Assembly: GCF_013608025.1 (NCBI RefSeq)
Contig: NZ_VDLV01000011.1
Span: 241-64,240, forward strand
Direction: 5' to 3'
DNA: 64,000 bases
From: Pseudomonas brassicacearum subsp. neoaurantiaca
GTDB lineage: Bacteria; Pseudomonadota; Gammaproteobacteria; Pseudomonadales; Pseudomonadaceae
The notes under the pieces were generated by a model. That model was not told where the DNA came from and made no database searches. It was given only the letters and a program-made list of their open reading frames with translations. How positions within the stretch are numbered: position 1 is the stretch's first letter; each line of letters opens with the position of its first letter. Shown here piece after piece: positions 34,900 to 42,103 of the stretch. Both the position numbers and the translations under genes were made by a program.

Positions 34900-34994
34900 A
34901 AACCGGTTCGTGGGTGGGACCGGGCACTGGGCTGCCCGTGACGAAGTGAGCGCAGCTTGACAGATTCGCCGCTAACAGAATACCGTTCCGTCAC

Positions 34995-35026
34995 AGAATA
35001 TTATTCTATAACGGAACACTGTTCCG
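34995..35026. promoter_or_regulatory. Candidate TetR operators
   Basis: AGAATA-T-TATTCT (34995-35007) and CGGAACA-C-TGTTCCG (35012-35026) are two adjacent palindromes in the divergent TetR/thioesterase promoter. ACCGTTCCGT and the direct repeat ACAGAATA lie just left of them. They are good candidates for sites bound by the adjacent regulator. Confidence 0.6.
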
Positions 35027-35053
35027 CAAAATCACTTGTCAGCGAGGCTTCAC

Positions 35054-35494
35054 ATGAATCAGGTTCTCGGTATGTTCAACAGCGCAGGTCCGGACGCGTT
35101 CAGCAAAATGGCCTGTCAGATGGCGCCGTACTTCTCCACCATCAACCCGCTCGTCACAGAATTACGCCAGGGCGCGGCGACCGTGCAGGTGCCGTTTCGC
35201 AAGGAAATCACCAACCACCTGGGCACCGTCCACGCCATCGCCATGTGCAACGCCGCCGAGTTGGCCGCAGGCATGATGACCAACGTTTCCATCCCCGACG
35301 GCGCTCGTTGGATTCCCAAGGGCATGAGCGTGCAATACCTGGCCAAGGCCAAGAGCGACGTGACGGCGGTTGCGAACGGCGACGAGGTGGATTGGCAGAC
35401 CGAAGGCGACAAGATCGTGCCGGTGGACATTCATGACGCGGAAGGCAAGAAGGTGTTCACGGCGCAGATCACCATGAACGTGAAGCTGAGTTGA
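35054..35494 (+). CDS. DUF4442 hotdog-fold thioesterase-like protein
   Basis: The protein is 146 aa, with HAIAMCNAAELAAGMMTNVSIPDGARWIPKGMSVQYLAKAKSDVTA, the pattern of the DUF4442/PaaI-like hotdog thioesterases. The N-terminus reads MNQVLGMFNSAGPDAFSKM. These proteins hydrolyse acyl-CoA or other thioesters. The ATG at 35054 was chosen over an earlier in-frame start. It is divergent from the TetR gene. Confidence 0.85.
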   Translation: MNQVLGMFNSAGPDAFSKMACQMAPYFSTINPLVTELRQGAATVQVPFRKEITNHLGTVHAIAMCNAAELAAGMMTNVSIPDGARWIPKGMSVQYLAKAKSDVTAVANGDEVDWQTEGDKIVPVDIHDAEGKKVFTAQITMNVKLS

Positions 35495-35538
35495 AGTCGA
35501 GGGCGTCCGGGACGCCCTCAATCCAATGATTGTGAAAC

Positions 35539-35667
35539 GTGGCGAGGGGATTTATCCCCGCTGGGCTGCGCAGCAGCCCCAAACCAAGCAACTCGGTGTG
35601 CCAGGAAAAATGAGCTCATAGCTTCAGGGCTGCTGCGCAGCCCAACGGGGATAAATCCCCTCGCCAC
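35539..35667. repeat. REPIN (GTGGCGAGGGGATTTATCCCC family)
   Basis: A third REP family: GTGGCGAGGGGATTTATCCC and its complement (GGGGATAAATCCCCTCGCCAC) form an inverted pair. The GGGCTGCGCAGCAGCCCC-type inner hairpin is also repeated. The stem differs from the GTGGCGAGGGAGC family only in the loop-proximal part. Confidence 0.9.
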
Positions 35668-35716
35668 AAAAGAGGTGCTCGACTGACAGAGAGACGTTGC
35701 TGAGCCTATTTTTTGG

Positions 35717-36805
35717 TCAGGCGAACGTCGCGCCCCGGGTGTTCACGAACAGCGAGTACAGCGAGTGGCTGCCGGCCATGAACAGCCGGTTGCCTTCTCG
35801 CCCGCCGAAGCAGATGTTCGGGCAGCGTTCCGGCAACGAAATGTGCCCGATGGCCTTGCCTTCGGGGTTGAACACGCGCACGCCATCGAGTTTTTCCAGG
35901 TCGGCCTTGGGGTCGCCATTCCCGCCCCAACCGCACCAGAGATTGCCGCTCTCGTCGCACTTGATCCCATCGATGGCCGCATAGTCCAACCCTTCGATGT
36001 GCTTGCGCCGTTCGCCCAAAGTGCCGTCGTCCTTGACCGTAATCGCCCAGATCAAACGGTTGGGCTTGGCCCGACCTTCGACCACGTAGAGAATTTTTTC
36101 GTCCGGGGAAAAGCACAGACCGTTCGGCCCCGCCAAATCGTCGATTGCGCGACTAAGCTTGCCGGTCTGACCGTCGATGCGGTACACGGCGTGGGGCTGC
36201 GCCGGGGTGACTTTGTGCCCTTCATAATTGTTGCCGGTCTGGAACGGTGGATCGGTGAACCAGATCGAGCCGTCGCGTTTGCAGACGATGTCGTTGGGCG
36301 AGTTCAACGGCTTGCCGTCGAAACTGTCAGCCAGCACGGTGATGGTGCCGTTGGGTTCGGTGCGGGTGATGCGCCGACCTTCGCTCGTCGTGGTCGAGCC
36401 TTCGCAGACCAGCAACCGCCCCTGGCGATCGCGGCACATGCCATTGGAGAAGTTCGAGTTCTCGCGGTACACCGACAAACCACCGGTGACTTCGTCCCAA
36501 CGCACGATGCGGTTGTTGGGAATGTCGCTGACCAACAGATAGCGACCGTCGCCGATCCATACCGGCCCTTCCGCCCAGCGCAGACCGCTGGCGAGCTTCT
36601 CGACGCTGGCGTTGAAGATGCGCAAATCCATGAAGCTGGGGTCGAGGATATTGACCAGGGGGTCTGGATAGCGCTGGCTCAACGGCTCGGCCTGGGCGAG
36701 GCCGGGCAGGTTTCCAAGTGTCGCGGCGGCGGCCGAGACCACCAGGGATTTCTTCAGGAAGATCCGGCGCCCCTGATCGGCGGTTGCAGGTTGCGAAGCA
36801 TCCAT
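35717..36805 (-). CDS. Tat-exported SMP-30/gluconolactonase-family protein
   Basis: The protein is 362 aa. The twin-arginine signal RRIFLKKSLVVSAAAATLG (about 13-31) indicates export in folded form. The mature beta-propeller has GLRWAEGPVWIGDGRYLLVSDIPNNRI (the metal-binding Glu), NGMCRDRQGRLLVCEG, PNDIVCKRDGSIWFTDPPF and DGIKCDESGNLWCGWGG. It would hydrolyse sugar lactones, with a divalent metal, in the periplasm. A motif shared with the NRAMP promoter lies 56 bases upstream of its start. Confidence 0.92.
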   Translation of the reverse strand: MDASQPATADQGRRIFLKKSLVVSAAAATLGNLPGLAQAEPLSQRYPDPLVNILDPSFMDLRIFNASVEKLASGLRWAEGPVWIGDGRYLLVSDIPNNRIVRWDEVTGGLSVYRENSNFSNGMCRDRQGRLLVCEGSTTTSEGRRITRTEPNGTITVLADSFDGKPLNSPNDIVCKRDGSIWFTDPPFQTGNNYEGHKVTPAQPHAVYRIDGQTGKLSRAIDDLAGPNGLCFSPDEKILYVVEGRAKPNRLIWAITVKDDGTLGERRKHIEGLDYAAIDGIKCDESGNLWCGWGGNGDPKADLEKLDGVRVFNPEGKAIGHISLPERCPNICFGGREGNRLFMAGSHSLYSLFVNTRGATFA

Positions 36806-36860
36806 CGTACTTCTCCGTTAATTATTATTGGACGGGGACGTTTGTTTTACTCTCTGATAG

Positions 36861-36872
36861 GACATCGTACAA
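36861..36872 (-). promoter_or_regulatory. Copy of the shared GACATCGTACAA motif
   Basis: Identical to 1886-1897 upstream of the NRAMP gene and at nearly the same distance from the start codon on the same strand. A related TTGT-ACG-ACAA site is at 37027-37038. They may bind one GntR-type regulator. Confidence 0.45.
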
Positions 36873-37094
36873 GATCAAAAATACAGCTGTTGCTTGGCAG
36901 CGGCCTTGACGGCGTAGAAAACGCTGAAAACGGCTTGAATGCGGCATTAAACCTGACACTGAAACCAAGAAGCGTTTTCTGACAGGCTTGTTAGCGCTCG
37001 CCATATACGGTAAAAATTCGACTCAGTTGTACGACAACAAAATCAAAAGCCCACCAAGGGCTAACGCTGCTCACTCAAGATCGTCTAGCAACCT

Positions 37095-37122
37095 GTGGCG
37101 AGGGAGCTTGCTCCCTCGCCAC
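37095..37122. repeat. Collapsed REP: one perfect 28-base palindrome
   Basis: GTGGCGAGGGAGC, then TT, then GCTCCCTCGCCAC. The two arms of a REPIN have lost the entire spacer and most of the inner half, leaving a single perfect hairpin. Confidence 0.9.
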
Positions 37123-37199
37123 GGGCCATCGTTTGTCCTAAGTGAACAGCATTACGTTAACAGGGCTTATTTCGCGCCCTCCTTTTGAGACGTCCTGCC

Positions 37200-38162
37200 A
37201 TGACCCGCTCCATCGCCGCATCCAATGTGCCCATTCCTTTCCCCCGCCCTATCGCCGTGCTCATCCTGCTGTGCATGGGCTGCGCCTTCGCCGGCAACCA
37301 TGTGGCCGCGCGGGCGGCGTTCGATGACGGTGCCGGGGTGTTGCTGGCGATCCTGCTGCGCTCGGGCGGGACGTTGCTGGTATTGGCGGCGATGGTGTTA
37401 TGGCAACGCCAGAGCTTGCGCCTGCCCCCCGGTGCCTGGCGCTGGCAATTGACGTTGGGCCTGCTGATCGGCGCCCAGAGCCTGTGCTTGTATTCCGCCG
37501 TGGCCCGGGTGCCGGTGGCGCTGGCCCTGCTGGTGGGCAACGTATTCCCGATCCTCTTGGCCCTGTTGACCTGGGCCCTCGGCGGCCCGCGCCCCACTGC
37601 GCGTACCGCAACACTGATGGGCATGATCCTGGTGGGCCTGGTGTTCGTGTTGGAAGTGCCGACGCGGCTGGCGTCCCAGGCGGATGTCGGCCCGCAATGG
37701 CTGCTGGGGGTTGGCCTGGCCTTTTGCGCCGCGTGCGTCTTCGCGTGCGCGTTGTGGATCACCGATCACAAGTTGTCCCAGGTGCGCGGTTCGGTGCGCA
37801 GCCTGCTGACGATTTTCATCGTGTTCAGCAGCGTCAACCTCGCCGGCCTGACCGGCGCCCTGCCCGGTGGCCTCGACTTCCCCGCGAGCAGCACCGGCTG
37901 GTTCGCGCTCGCCACCCTGATGGTGCTTTATGGCACTGGCTTCATCGTCCTGTTCATGTGCGTGCCACGCCTGGACATGCCGCGCAACGCCCCGGTGATG
38001 AACATCGAACCACTGGCGACCCTGCTGATTGGCTGGCTGGTGCTGGACCAGATGCTCAACCCGGGCCAGATCCTTGGTGGCGCGATCGTGGTGGCCGGCA
38101 TCGTGTTGCTGACCTGGCGCAAGGTCGAGCGGGTCAAGGCGCCGGTGGAAGCTCACAACTAA
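37200..38162 (+). CDS. EamA/DMT-superfamily transporter
   Basis: The protein is 320 aa with ten hydrophobic helices in two EamA repeats. GCAFAGNHVAARAAFDDGAGVLLAILLRSGGTLLVL near the N-terminus and MNIEPLATLLIGWLVLDQMLNPGQILGGAIVVAGIVLL near the C-terminus are typical. The family exports or imports amino acids, sugars or nucleotide sugars; the substrate cannot be told here. The ATG at 37200 lacks a strong ribosome binding site. No partner gene is adjacent. Confidence 0.88.
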   Translation: MTRSIAASNVPIPFPRPIAVLILLCMGCAFAGNHVAARAAFDDGAGVLLAILLRSGGTLLVLAAMVLWQRQSLRLPPGAWRWQLTLGLLIGAQSLCLYSAVARVPVALALLVGNVFPILLALLTWALGGPRPTARTATLMGMILVGLVFVLEVPTRLASQADVGPQWLLGVGLAFCAACVFACALWITDHKLSQVRGSVRSLLTIFIVFSSVNLAGLTGALPGGLDFPASSTGWFALATLMVLYGTGFIVLFMCVPRLDMPRNAPVMNIEPLATLLIGWLVLDQMLNPGQILGGAIVVAGIVLLTWRKVERVKAPVEAHN

Positions 38163-38170
38163 ATGCTCTT

Positions 38171-38262
38171 GTGGCGAGGGAGCTTGCTCCCGCTCGAACG
38201 CGAAGCGGTCGCAAAACAATGGGGCCGCTACGCAGCCCAGCGGGAGCAAGCTCCCTCGCCAC
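38171..38262. repeat. REPIN (GTGGCGAGGGAGC family)
   Basis: Inverted pair with a short spacer between the DMT gene and the CAP gene. The following 38263-38412 should hold the CAP gene promoter. Confidence 0.9.
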
Positions 38263-38412
38263 AAGGACCTCGTGCGGTCCAGACATTATGTGTTCGTCCA
38301 GCCTGAAACTAGTTTCAAAACCCGCAGTCCTACCCCAGCCCTGAACGACACATCCAGGGCTGACCGGCGCCGTTCTGGCGTCAAGGCAATTCCCTCCCGA
38401 GCCGTTCGTCCC

Positions 38413-39276
38413 ATGCGCCATCCTGTTCGCTCTCGCCGTTTCGCTTCGCTGTGCCTCACGATCCTTTCTTCTCTCCTCGCCAGCCCGGCCCATGCCCGGG
38501 GCGAAGGACAACTGGTGAGCGCTATCAACGATTACCGCAGCCAGTCTCAACGGTGTGACTGGCAAAGGTCGCGCGCCGCGCCACCCTTGGTACTGCGTTC
38601 GAACCTGGCGTTGCCGATCGGTTTTCGTGGCGGACTGCGCGATGCCCTGAAGGATGTTGGCTATCAAGCCCGCGAGGTGCGCAGCATTCGCCTGACCGAT
38701 GCACGGGACGCCGACGAAGCCTTCGAAATGCTGGCGGACGAACATTGCGCGACGCTGCTGGACAATCAATACGCCGACATTGGCGTCAATCGGGTCGGTG
38801 ATGAGTGGCGCGTGGTGTTGGCACAACCCATGGGGGGCGGCACACGGGTGAGCGATGCGGGCGCGTCGGACAAGACGCTGCTGGCCCAGGTCAACGCCGC
38901 CAGGGCCAAGCCGCGGATGTGTGGGCGCCAGCGCTTTGCCGCGGCTCGACCATTGAGCTGGAACGCCGCGCTGGGATCTGCCGCTCTCGGGCATAGCCGG
39001 GCGATGGCCCGCGGCAATTATTTCGCCCATCGCGACCCGGACGGTCGGTCCACGTCCGATCGAGCCAAGAGCGCTGGCTTTCGCGGACATAAGCTGGGCG
39101 AGAACATCGCCGCCGGACAACGCTCGCCAAGCCAGGCCATGGGCGACTGGCTCGCCAGCCCGGGGCATTGCGCCAACCTGATGAACCCGATGTTCACCCA
39201 GATGGGCGCCGCGTCCGCCAGCGACTCGCGCAGTGATGCCGGGGTGTACTGGACGATGGTGCTTGGCGCGCCTTGA
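38413..39276 (+). CDS. Secreted CAP-superfamily protein with two divergent CAP copies
   Basis: The protein is 287 aa. The Sec signal is about 1-28, ending SPAHA. Residues about 150-287 form a standard bacterial CAP domain (LLAQVNAARAKPRMCG, GHSRAMARGNYFAHRDPDGRSTSDRAKSAGF, GENIAAG, MGDWLASPGHCANLMNPMFTQMGAA). Residues about 32-145 look like a second, eroded copy (LVSAINDYRSQSQRCD ... ADEHCATLLDNQYADIGVNRVGDEWRVVLAQP) lacking the central His/Glu core. CAP proteins are secreted and often bind lipid. Function here is unknown. The ATG at 38413 is chosen because the signal peptide begins there. Confidence 0.8.
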   Translation: MRHPVRSRRFASLCLTILSSLLASPAHARGEGQLVSAINDYRSQSQRCDWQRSRAAPPLVLRSNLALPIGFRGGLRDALKDVGYQAREVRSIRLTDARDADEAFEMLADEHCATLLDNQYADIGVNRVGDEWRVVLAQPMGGGTRVSDAGASDKTLLAQVNAARAKPRMCGRQRFAAARPLSWNAALGSAALGHSRAMARGNYFAHRDPDGRSTSDRAKSAGFRGHKLGENIAAGQRSPSQAMGDWLASPGHCANLMNPMFTQMGAASASDSRSDAGVYWTMVLGAP

Positions 39277-39296
39277 TATTACAGACGCACACCTCT

Positions 39297-39443
39297 GTGG
39301 CGAGGGAGCTTGCTCCCGCTCGATTGCATGTAGGAGCTGCCGAGCGAAGCGAGGCTGCGATCTTTCCCGAATGATCAAAGATCAAAAGATCGCAGGCTTC
39401 GCCAGCTCCTACAAAGACCAGCGGGAGCAAGCTCCCTCGCCAC
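39297..39443. repeat. Composite REPIN with a second palindrome nested inside
   Basis: The outer GTGGCGAGGGAGC pair encloses a different inverted repeat: GTAGGAGCTGCCGAGCGAAG ... TTCGCCAGCTCCTAC, with GGCTGCGATCTTT / AAAGATCGCAGGC as inner arms. The same composite occurs at 41371. Confidence 0.9.
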
Positions 39444-39468
39444 GGAGGTCCCTGCCAGTCTTTCGATC

Positions 39469-40101
39469 TCACATCGGCCGACGCACCGCCCTCACCTTCC
39501 CGCTGCCGCCCCCGCCGCAGAAAAACCGGTCCGCGCCATCGGACTCCAGCCCCGACACCCCGATCCCCGGCGGCATCGTCACGCTTTCCAGCACTTGCGC
39601 TGTCTGCGGATCGATACGCCGCAGGTCGCTTTCATCATTTTCCCAGGTGCCGTGCCACAGCTCGCCGTCAACCCAGGTCACGCCCGTGACGAAGCGGTTG
39701 GATTCGATCGTGCGCAGAATCCTGCCGTCGGCCGGATCGATCTGCAGGATCTTGCGCGCCTTGTACTGACCGACCCAAAGCGATCCTTCGGCCCATGCCA
39801 GGCCGGAATCATCGCCACTGTCGGGCGCCGGGATCGTCGCCAATACCTGGCCGGTGCGTGGATCGATCTTGCGGATGCTGTCACCGGCAATCTGGAACAG
39901 ATGCTGACCGTCGAATGCCGTGCCCGCGTTCGCTGGAACATCAAGGGACTGCACGGTCTGGCCACTGGCGGGATCGAGGGCGTGCAACCTTTCGCCCGAG
40001 GCGAACCAGACGCGCTCGCCGTCATGGCTTACACCATGCACGCAATCGACGCCCGGGAAGGGCCCGTATTCACGCAGGATTTGTGCTTCTGAACGTTTCA
40101 T
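39469..40101 (-). CDS. Beta-propeller (YncE/Vgb-like) protein
   Basis: The protein is 210 aa. Repeated blades show phased motifs: GERLHALDPASGQTVQSLDVP, GDSIRKIDPRTGQVLATIPAP, ARKILQIDPADGRILRTIES and ESDLRRIDPQTAQVLESVTMP. It has no signal peptide. The repeats are of the YncE/quinoprotein/glutaminyl-cyclotransferase-like kind; the enzyme function is undetermined. The ATG at 40101 follows the HTH-regulator stop by 34 bases, so the two are probably co-transcribed. Confidence 0.8.
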   Translation of the reverse strand: MKRSEAQILREYGPFPGVDCVHGVSHDGERVWFASGERLHALDPASGQTVQSLDVPANAGTAFDGQHLFQIAGDSIRKIDPRTGQVLATIPAPDSGDDSGLAWAEGSLWVGQYKARKILQIDPADGRILRTIESNRFVTGVTWVDGELWHGTWENDESDLRRIDPQTAQVLESVTMPPGIGVSGLESDGADRFFCGGGGSGKVRAVRRPM

Positions 40102-40135
40102 CTCACATCGCCTCATCGGTGGGTGTGATCGCATC

Positions 40136-41356
40136 CTAACCATCGAGCGGCAGCGCGGTGAGTAACAATACCGTCGCGAATCCGGGCATCGGTGGCGCCG
40201 TCCAGCGACGAGCCCTTGCGCGGCCGAACGACTGCGCCTTGCCGCTGGCGGCCAGGGTTTCCAAGGCTCGTTGCACGCTGCGCTGGCTGGTGTCCAAGGC
40301 CAGCGCAAGAGCCGAGCTGGACCAGGCTTCTCCGTCCGCCAATAATGCCAGCACCGCCCCGTAGGGTTGCTCGACGACATGTGCAAGTACCTGGATTTCG
40401 TCGGCGTCGCGCGGCGTCATGATGAAGCCGCGCCGGGTCGCGACCACGTCGGCCAATGGACGCAGGGCCTTGCGCAACCGCCCCATCTCGACCCGCAGCC
40501 GGGCGCGGTGGGAGTCGTCCGTCAGTTTCAAGCCAAAGGCCCGGGTCATGAGCAATTCCCTCGAGGCATCGCCGGGCCAGGCTTGAGCCAGTTCGCGGGC
40601 CAGGGCAAACAGCACCGGGCGCCGGGCAAGGGAAATCTGGATGCCTGCACGACTGACCCCGTATCGGCAGGCATCCACCACCAGCGCCGCGCCGCCCAAC
40701 AGGGCTTGCACCTCTTCGAGTCGCAACAAACGCTCTTCGCCTCGGGCCATCAGGCGCGCTGCTGGCGTGCGCAGCATTTGCCAGGCGCTTTCGATTTCTG
40801 CGTTCAACGCGCCAATGCCCGTTTGCCGTGCAGCGTGCCCGGCCCTTTCAAGGGCAGCGCGGGCGGTTTGCGTTTGCAGCCGGCGCATGGCAATGCCGGC
40901 GGCCGCCAACTCGCAGGCTGCCCGGGACGCCAAAGGCAGACCGTCAGGGTCCAGTTCGATGAGTTTGAGCTCGGCCTCGTCGAGCCGGCCAATCAACAAC
41001 AACCTGCGAATTTCAATGGTCCGCGCATGGCCAGCGTTCGCCCGATCACCTTGGGTTTCGAGCACCACCCGGGCGGCGTCGAGGCGCTTCATCGGCCAAG
41101 CCAGGTCACGGGAAGCCAGGGCAATTTCAGCCTCGGACACGACGCACCGCGCCCGCGCCACGGCCGCCCTGGGCCCGAAGGCCGAAGCGGCCCGACGCAT
41201 CAAGGCCCGGGCTTTTTCCAGATCCCCCAACTGCGCCATGGCAATGCCACGAAGCGCGAGGGCCGGCGCGTCATTGCGCAAGGCGACACGATTCAGCGCG
41301 GCCACTGGGTCCCCCGCCGCCAACGCGCGCGCTGCCGTGGTGATGTCACGATCCAT
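40136..41356 (-). CDS. Multi-domain helix-turn-helix regulator
   Basis: The protein is 406 aa. The N-terminal two-fifths is Ala/Arg-rich and helical with TPR-like character (LALRGIAMAQLGDLEKARALMRRAAS). The middle holds an OmpR/SARP-like winged helix (ELLMTRAFGLKLTDDSHRARLRVEMGRLRKALRPLADVVATRRGFIM), and the C-terminus a second wHTH (WSSSALALALDTSQRSVQRALETLAASGKAQSFG). This combination suggests a transcription regulator. The ATG is at 41356, just after the composite REPIN. It is paired with the beta-propeller gene downstream. Target unknown. Confidence 0.75.
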   Translation of the reverse strand: MDRDITTAARALAAGDPVAALNRVALRNDAPALALRGIAMAQLGDLEKARALMRRAASAFGPRAAVARARCVVSEAEIALASRDLAWPMKRLDAARVVLETQGDRANAGHARTIEIRRLLLIGRLDEAELKLIELDPDGLPLASRAACELAAAGIAMRRLQTQTARAALERAGHAARQTGIGALNAEIESAWQMLRTPAARLMARGEERLLRLEEVQALLGGAALVVDACRYGVSRAGIQISLARRPVLFALARELAQAWPGDASRELLMTRAFGLKLTDDSHRARLRVEMGRLRKALRPLADVVATRRGFIMTPRDADEIQVLAHVVEQPYGAVLALLADGEAWSSSALALALDTSQRSVQRALETLAASGKAQSFGRARARRWTAPPMPGFATVLLLTALPLDG

Positions 41357-41370
41357 GAGGATGACCTTTT

Positions 41371-41530
41371 GTGGCGAGGGAGCTTGCTCCCGCTGGGCTG
41401 CACTGTGGAGCTGCCGAGCGAAGCGAGGCTGCGATCTTTCCAAGGGCACTTGAATCTCAGGTGAAAGATCAAAAGATCGCAGGCTTCGCCAGCGCCTACA
41501 GAGGCCTGCGGGAGCAAGCTCCCTCGCCAC
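41371..41530. repeat. Composite REPIN with nested palindrome, second copy
   Basis: Same organisation as 39297-39443: an outer GTGGCGAGGGAGC pair and inner arms GAGCTGCCGAGCGAAGCGAG ... GATCGCAGGCTTCGCCAGC. The inner sequence is highly similar to the first copy, while the spacer loop differs. The two composites flank the beta-propeller/HTH pair. Confidence 0.9.
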
Positions 41531-41551
41531 TGGTTTGTCCTTGCACATCGG

Positions 41552-42085
41552 CTACAGGCGGATTTTGGCAGCTGGCACCACATCAATCCGCGACACCGCA
41601 CTGCTCAACCGCCCCAGTCGATGGTTGTGATTGGCGATGATCTGCTCCGCCGTCATGCTGCCGTTGTCCACCGTCGAATGGGCGTCGGCAGCCAGGACCA
41701 CTTCGTACCCCAAGGCATGGGCCTGGCGCACGGTCGCGTTGATGCAGTAGTCGGTTTGCAGCCCGCAGATCACCACGCGATCGATGCTCCGGGCTTGCAG
41801 CAGCGCCAGCAGGTCGGTCTGGTAGAACGCGTCCGGCGTGGTCTTGCGCACACGCAGATCGTCAGCGCCGGTGAGCAGGCCACCGGCCAATTGCCAGGCG
41901 GCACTGCCATACGCCAGCGAGCCGTCCGGCTCTTCGTGCTGGACCAGGATCACCGGCAAGCCAACAGCCCGGGCCCTGGCGCTGAGGTCGTTGATTGTCT
42001 GGACCAGGCGATGGCTGTCGAAGCATTCTTCCTCACCAGCACACAGCCCCTGCTGGACGTCGATGATCAGCAATGCGGTACTCAT
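41552..42085 (-). CDS. Isochorismatase-like cysteine hydrolase
   Basis: The protein is 177 aa. The triad is visible: Asp9 in LLIIDVQQGL, Lys in RVRKTTPDAFYQTDL and Cys in VVICGLQTDYCINATVRQAHALG (GLQTDYC, with the cis-peptide motif before). The enzymes hydrolyse amides or isochorismate-like substrates. It lies 18 bases downstream of ggt, so the two may be co-transcribed. The substrate is not evident. Confidence 0.9.
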   Translation of the reverse strand: MSTALLIIDVQQGLCAGEEECFDSHRLVQTINDLSARARAVGLPVILVQHEEPDGSLAYGSAAWQLAGGLLTGADDLRVRKTTPDAFYQTDLLALLQARSIDRVVICGLQTDYCINATVRQAHALGYEVVLAADAHSTVDNGSMTAEQIIANHNHRLGRLSSAVSRIDVVPAAKIRL

Positions 42086-42103
42086 GTTTTCCTCTTCGAA
42101 TGG

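Larger units (their letters stand above)
36806..37199. other. AT-rich intergenic region between SMP-30 and DMT genes
   Basis: The 394-base gap is AT-rich for this genome. It holds GACATCGTACAA at 36861-36872, TTGTACGACAAC at 37027-37038 and a collapsed REP palindrome at 37095-37122. I see no credible gene. Confidence 0.7.
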
